A stretch of DNA of 7,229 nucleotides from positions 1 to 7,229 of the forward strand of contig JAKVBZ010000153.1 in assembly GCA_022448645.1 (NCBI GenBank), read 5' to 3'. Positions 6,520-7,229 of this stretch are shown piece by piece. Each line of letters starts with the position of its first letter. Position 1 is the stretch's first letter. The DNA comes from Pirellulaceae bacterium. Its GTDB lineage: Bacteria > Planctomycetota > Planctomycetia > Pirellulales > Pirellulaceae. The notes under the pieces are model-generated. The model was given only the letters and a program-made list of their open reading frames with translations, was not told the DNA's origin and ran no database searches. The position numbers and the translations under genes were made by a program.

Positions 6520-7229
6520 TCATCTCTCGTATATATTCAAATCGAAGCCGGTCAAGCGTCCCTGAATTTCCTCTGCTGAGCTGCGCATTCCGCGCAGCAT
6601 GATCGCCTCGTTTTCCCGCTCCCATTCGACTTTGACGCCCGGTATTCGTAGAGCGTCTCCGGCACGATTTCGAGGGCCATGTGCCGCGAAGGACAAGCGG
6701 TCGAACGCCAGTTCGCCATAGGTCAGCACCCTGCCGGTGTCCCACAGTTTTTCGCCGCCTTCGCCATGGATGGCCACCCGGACGTAGCCGCTGGAGTCGT
6801 AATGCACGCGGTATTGGTAGAGCGTGTCCGGCACGATTTCGACGGCCATGTATTCTCGGACATAATCTGGCTCTTCTTCCATCGCCTCTTGCTTGTTGGT
6901 CAGTAGGATTTGCGAATACGCATGGCCGCCGACCGGATCCTTGAGGCCAATTATTTGCAGGCGGAGCGAGGACGTGCCGTCCTGTTCGCCCAAGCGCACC
7001 TCGATGCTGCCGCCGCCGTGGTCGGGGACGCGGCTTGTGAGCAGGTCAAAGGTCAAGAGGAACGAGCGGCCGCCGGTTTCCTCGATGTCGTAGTAGAGGG
7101 AGGGCGGCGTCCCGTCTTCTTTTTTGTCGCCCTGGCCTTCTTCGGCGGCTTCCTCCGCGGAAGGCGGGCGGGACAAGAGGTTCCGCACGGTGGCGGCCGC
7201 CGGTCCCGGCTCCGGCCATGCGTCCTCAG
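6520..7229 (-). CDS. C-terminal part of a beta-sandwich (LamG/concanavalin-like) domain protein, function unknown (5' truncated)
   Basis: The frame is open to the right edge, so only the last 236 or so residues are seen; a GTG at 7188 is a possible but unlikely start. Moving from the edge: a Pro/Ala/Glu-rich and then charged linker (SAEEAAEEGQGDKKEDGTPP), followed by about 140 residues that alternate strands and turns (GGRSFLLTFDLLTSRVP, IEVRLGEQDGTSSLRLQIIG, YQYRVHYDSSGYVRVAIHGE, LAFDRLSFAAHG). This pattern fits a jelly-roll carbohydrate-binding or laminin-G-like module, commonly attached to secreted planctomycete enzymes. No catalytic motif is present in the visible part. The final 30 or so residues (ENEAIMLRGMRSSAEEIQGR and on) look unlike the domain. 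The gene carries a 43-base repeat read in two frames, so the extreme C-terminus may be rearranged. Sample GC is about 65%, well above the symporter gene next to it. The 156-base structured spacer argues against simple co-transcription with the symporter. Confidence 0.65.
   Translation of the reverse strand, partial: EDAWPEPGPAAATVRNLLSRPPSAEEAAEEGQGDKKEDGTPPSLYYDIEETGGRSFLLTFDLLTSRVPDHGGGSIEVRLGEQDGTSSLRLQIIGLKDPVGGHAYSQILLTNKQEAMEEEPDYVREYMAVEIVPDTLYQYRVHYDSSGYVRVAIHGEGGEKLWDTGRVLTYGELAFDRLSFAAHGPRNRAGDALRIPGVKVEWERENEAIMLRGMRSSAEEIQGRLTGFDLNIYER
6640..6682. repeat. Copy 1 of a 43-base imperfect direct repeat
   Basis: Matches 6809-6851 at 40 of 43 positions; all three differences are C/G exchanges (6647, 6657, 6674). 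Spacing between copies is 169 bases, which is not a multiple of three, so the gene reads this copy in a different frame, as GPRNRAGDALRIP. Confidence 0.9.
6809..6851. repeat. Copy 2 of the 43-base imperfect direct repeat
   Basis: This copy is read by the gene as MAVEIVPDTLYQYR, within the beta-sandwich. Reading copy 1 in the equivalent frame would give MALEIVPETLYEYR, with only conservative replacements. Confidence 0.9.

Noticed and set aside
6392..6523. A 43-codon minus-strand frame whose ATG overlaps the stop of the right-hand gene (ATGA)
   Set aside because: The overlap hints at translational coupling, but the frame runs straight through the cluster of inverted repeats and resembles no family I know. 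It is more likely a by-product of the repeats.

Overview
The window looks like planctomycete or related PVC-group DNA. The strongest sign is the end of a large secreted beta-solenoid protein with an EF-hand (dockerin-like) pair and a PEP-CTERM sorting tail, a combination typical of Pirellulaceae-type genomes. It lies beside a carbohydrate-use region with an exported GH29 alpha-L-fucosidase, a DUF4838 glycosidase-like protein and a sodium:solute symporter. Assignment below phylum level is not possible from this sequence.

Layout: the only plus-strand gene (2-988) enters from the left edge and ends convergently with the fucosidase. Everything else is on the minus strand, so transcription runs right to left: a truncated beta-sandwich (LamG-like) protein (7229-6520), a hairpin-dense spacer (6364-6519), an SSS symporter (6363-4786), a 56-residue membrane protein (4763-4593), a DUF4838 protein (4565-2745), a 322-base gap, and the GH29 fucosidase (2422-1058).

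The symporter, small protein and DUF4838 genes are separated by only 22 and 27 bases and almost certainly form one operon. The inferred logic is that a sugar or glycoside enters by sodium symport, with the small membrane protein as a probable partner of the symporter, and is then processed in the cytosol by the DUF4838 protein, which has no signal peptide. The fucosidase is exported and has its own leader region. It may act upstream in the same pathway by trimming fucose from an external polysaccharide, but that link rests only on proximity and shared orientation.

The least expected observations are the small membrane gene, a 43-base repeat that the truncated right-hand gene reads in two different frames, and the run of adjacent inverted repeats in the spacer before the symporter. 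Base composition is mosaic: hand-counted sample lines of the symporter and DUF4838 genes are near 45% GC, against 55-72% in the fucosidase and about 65% in the right-hand gene.
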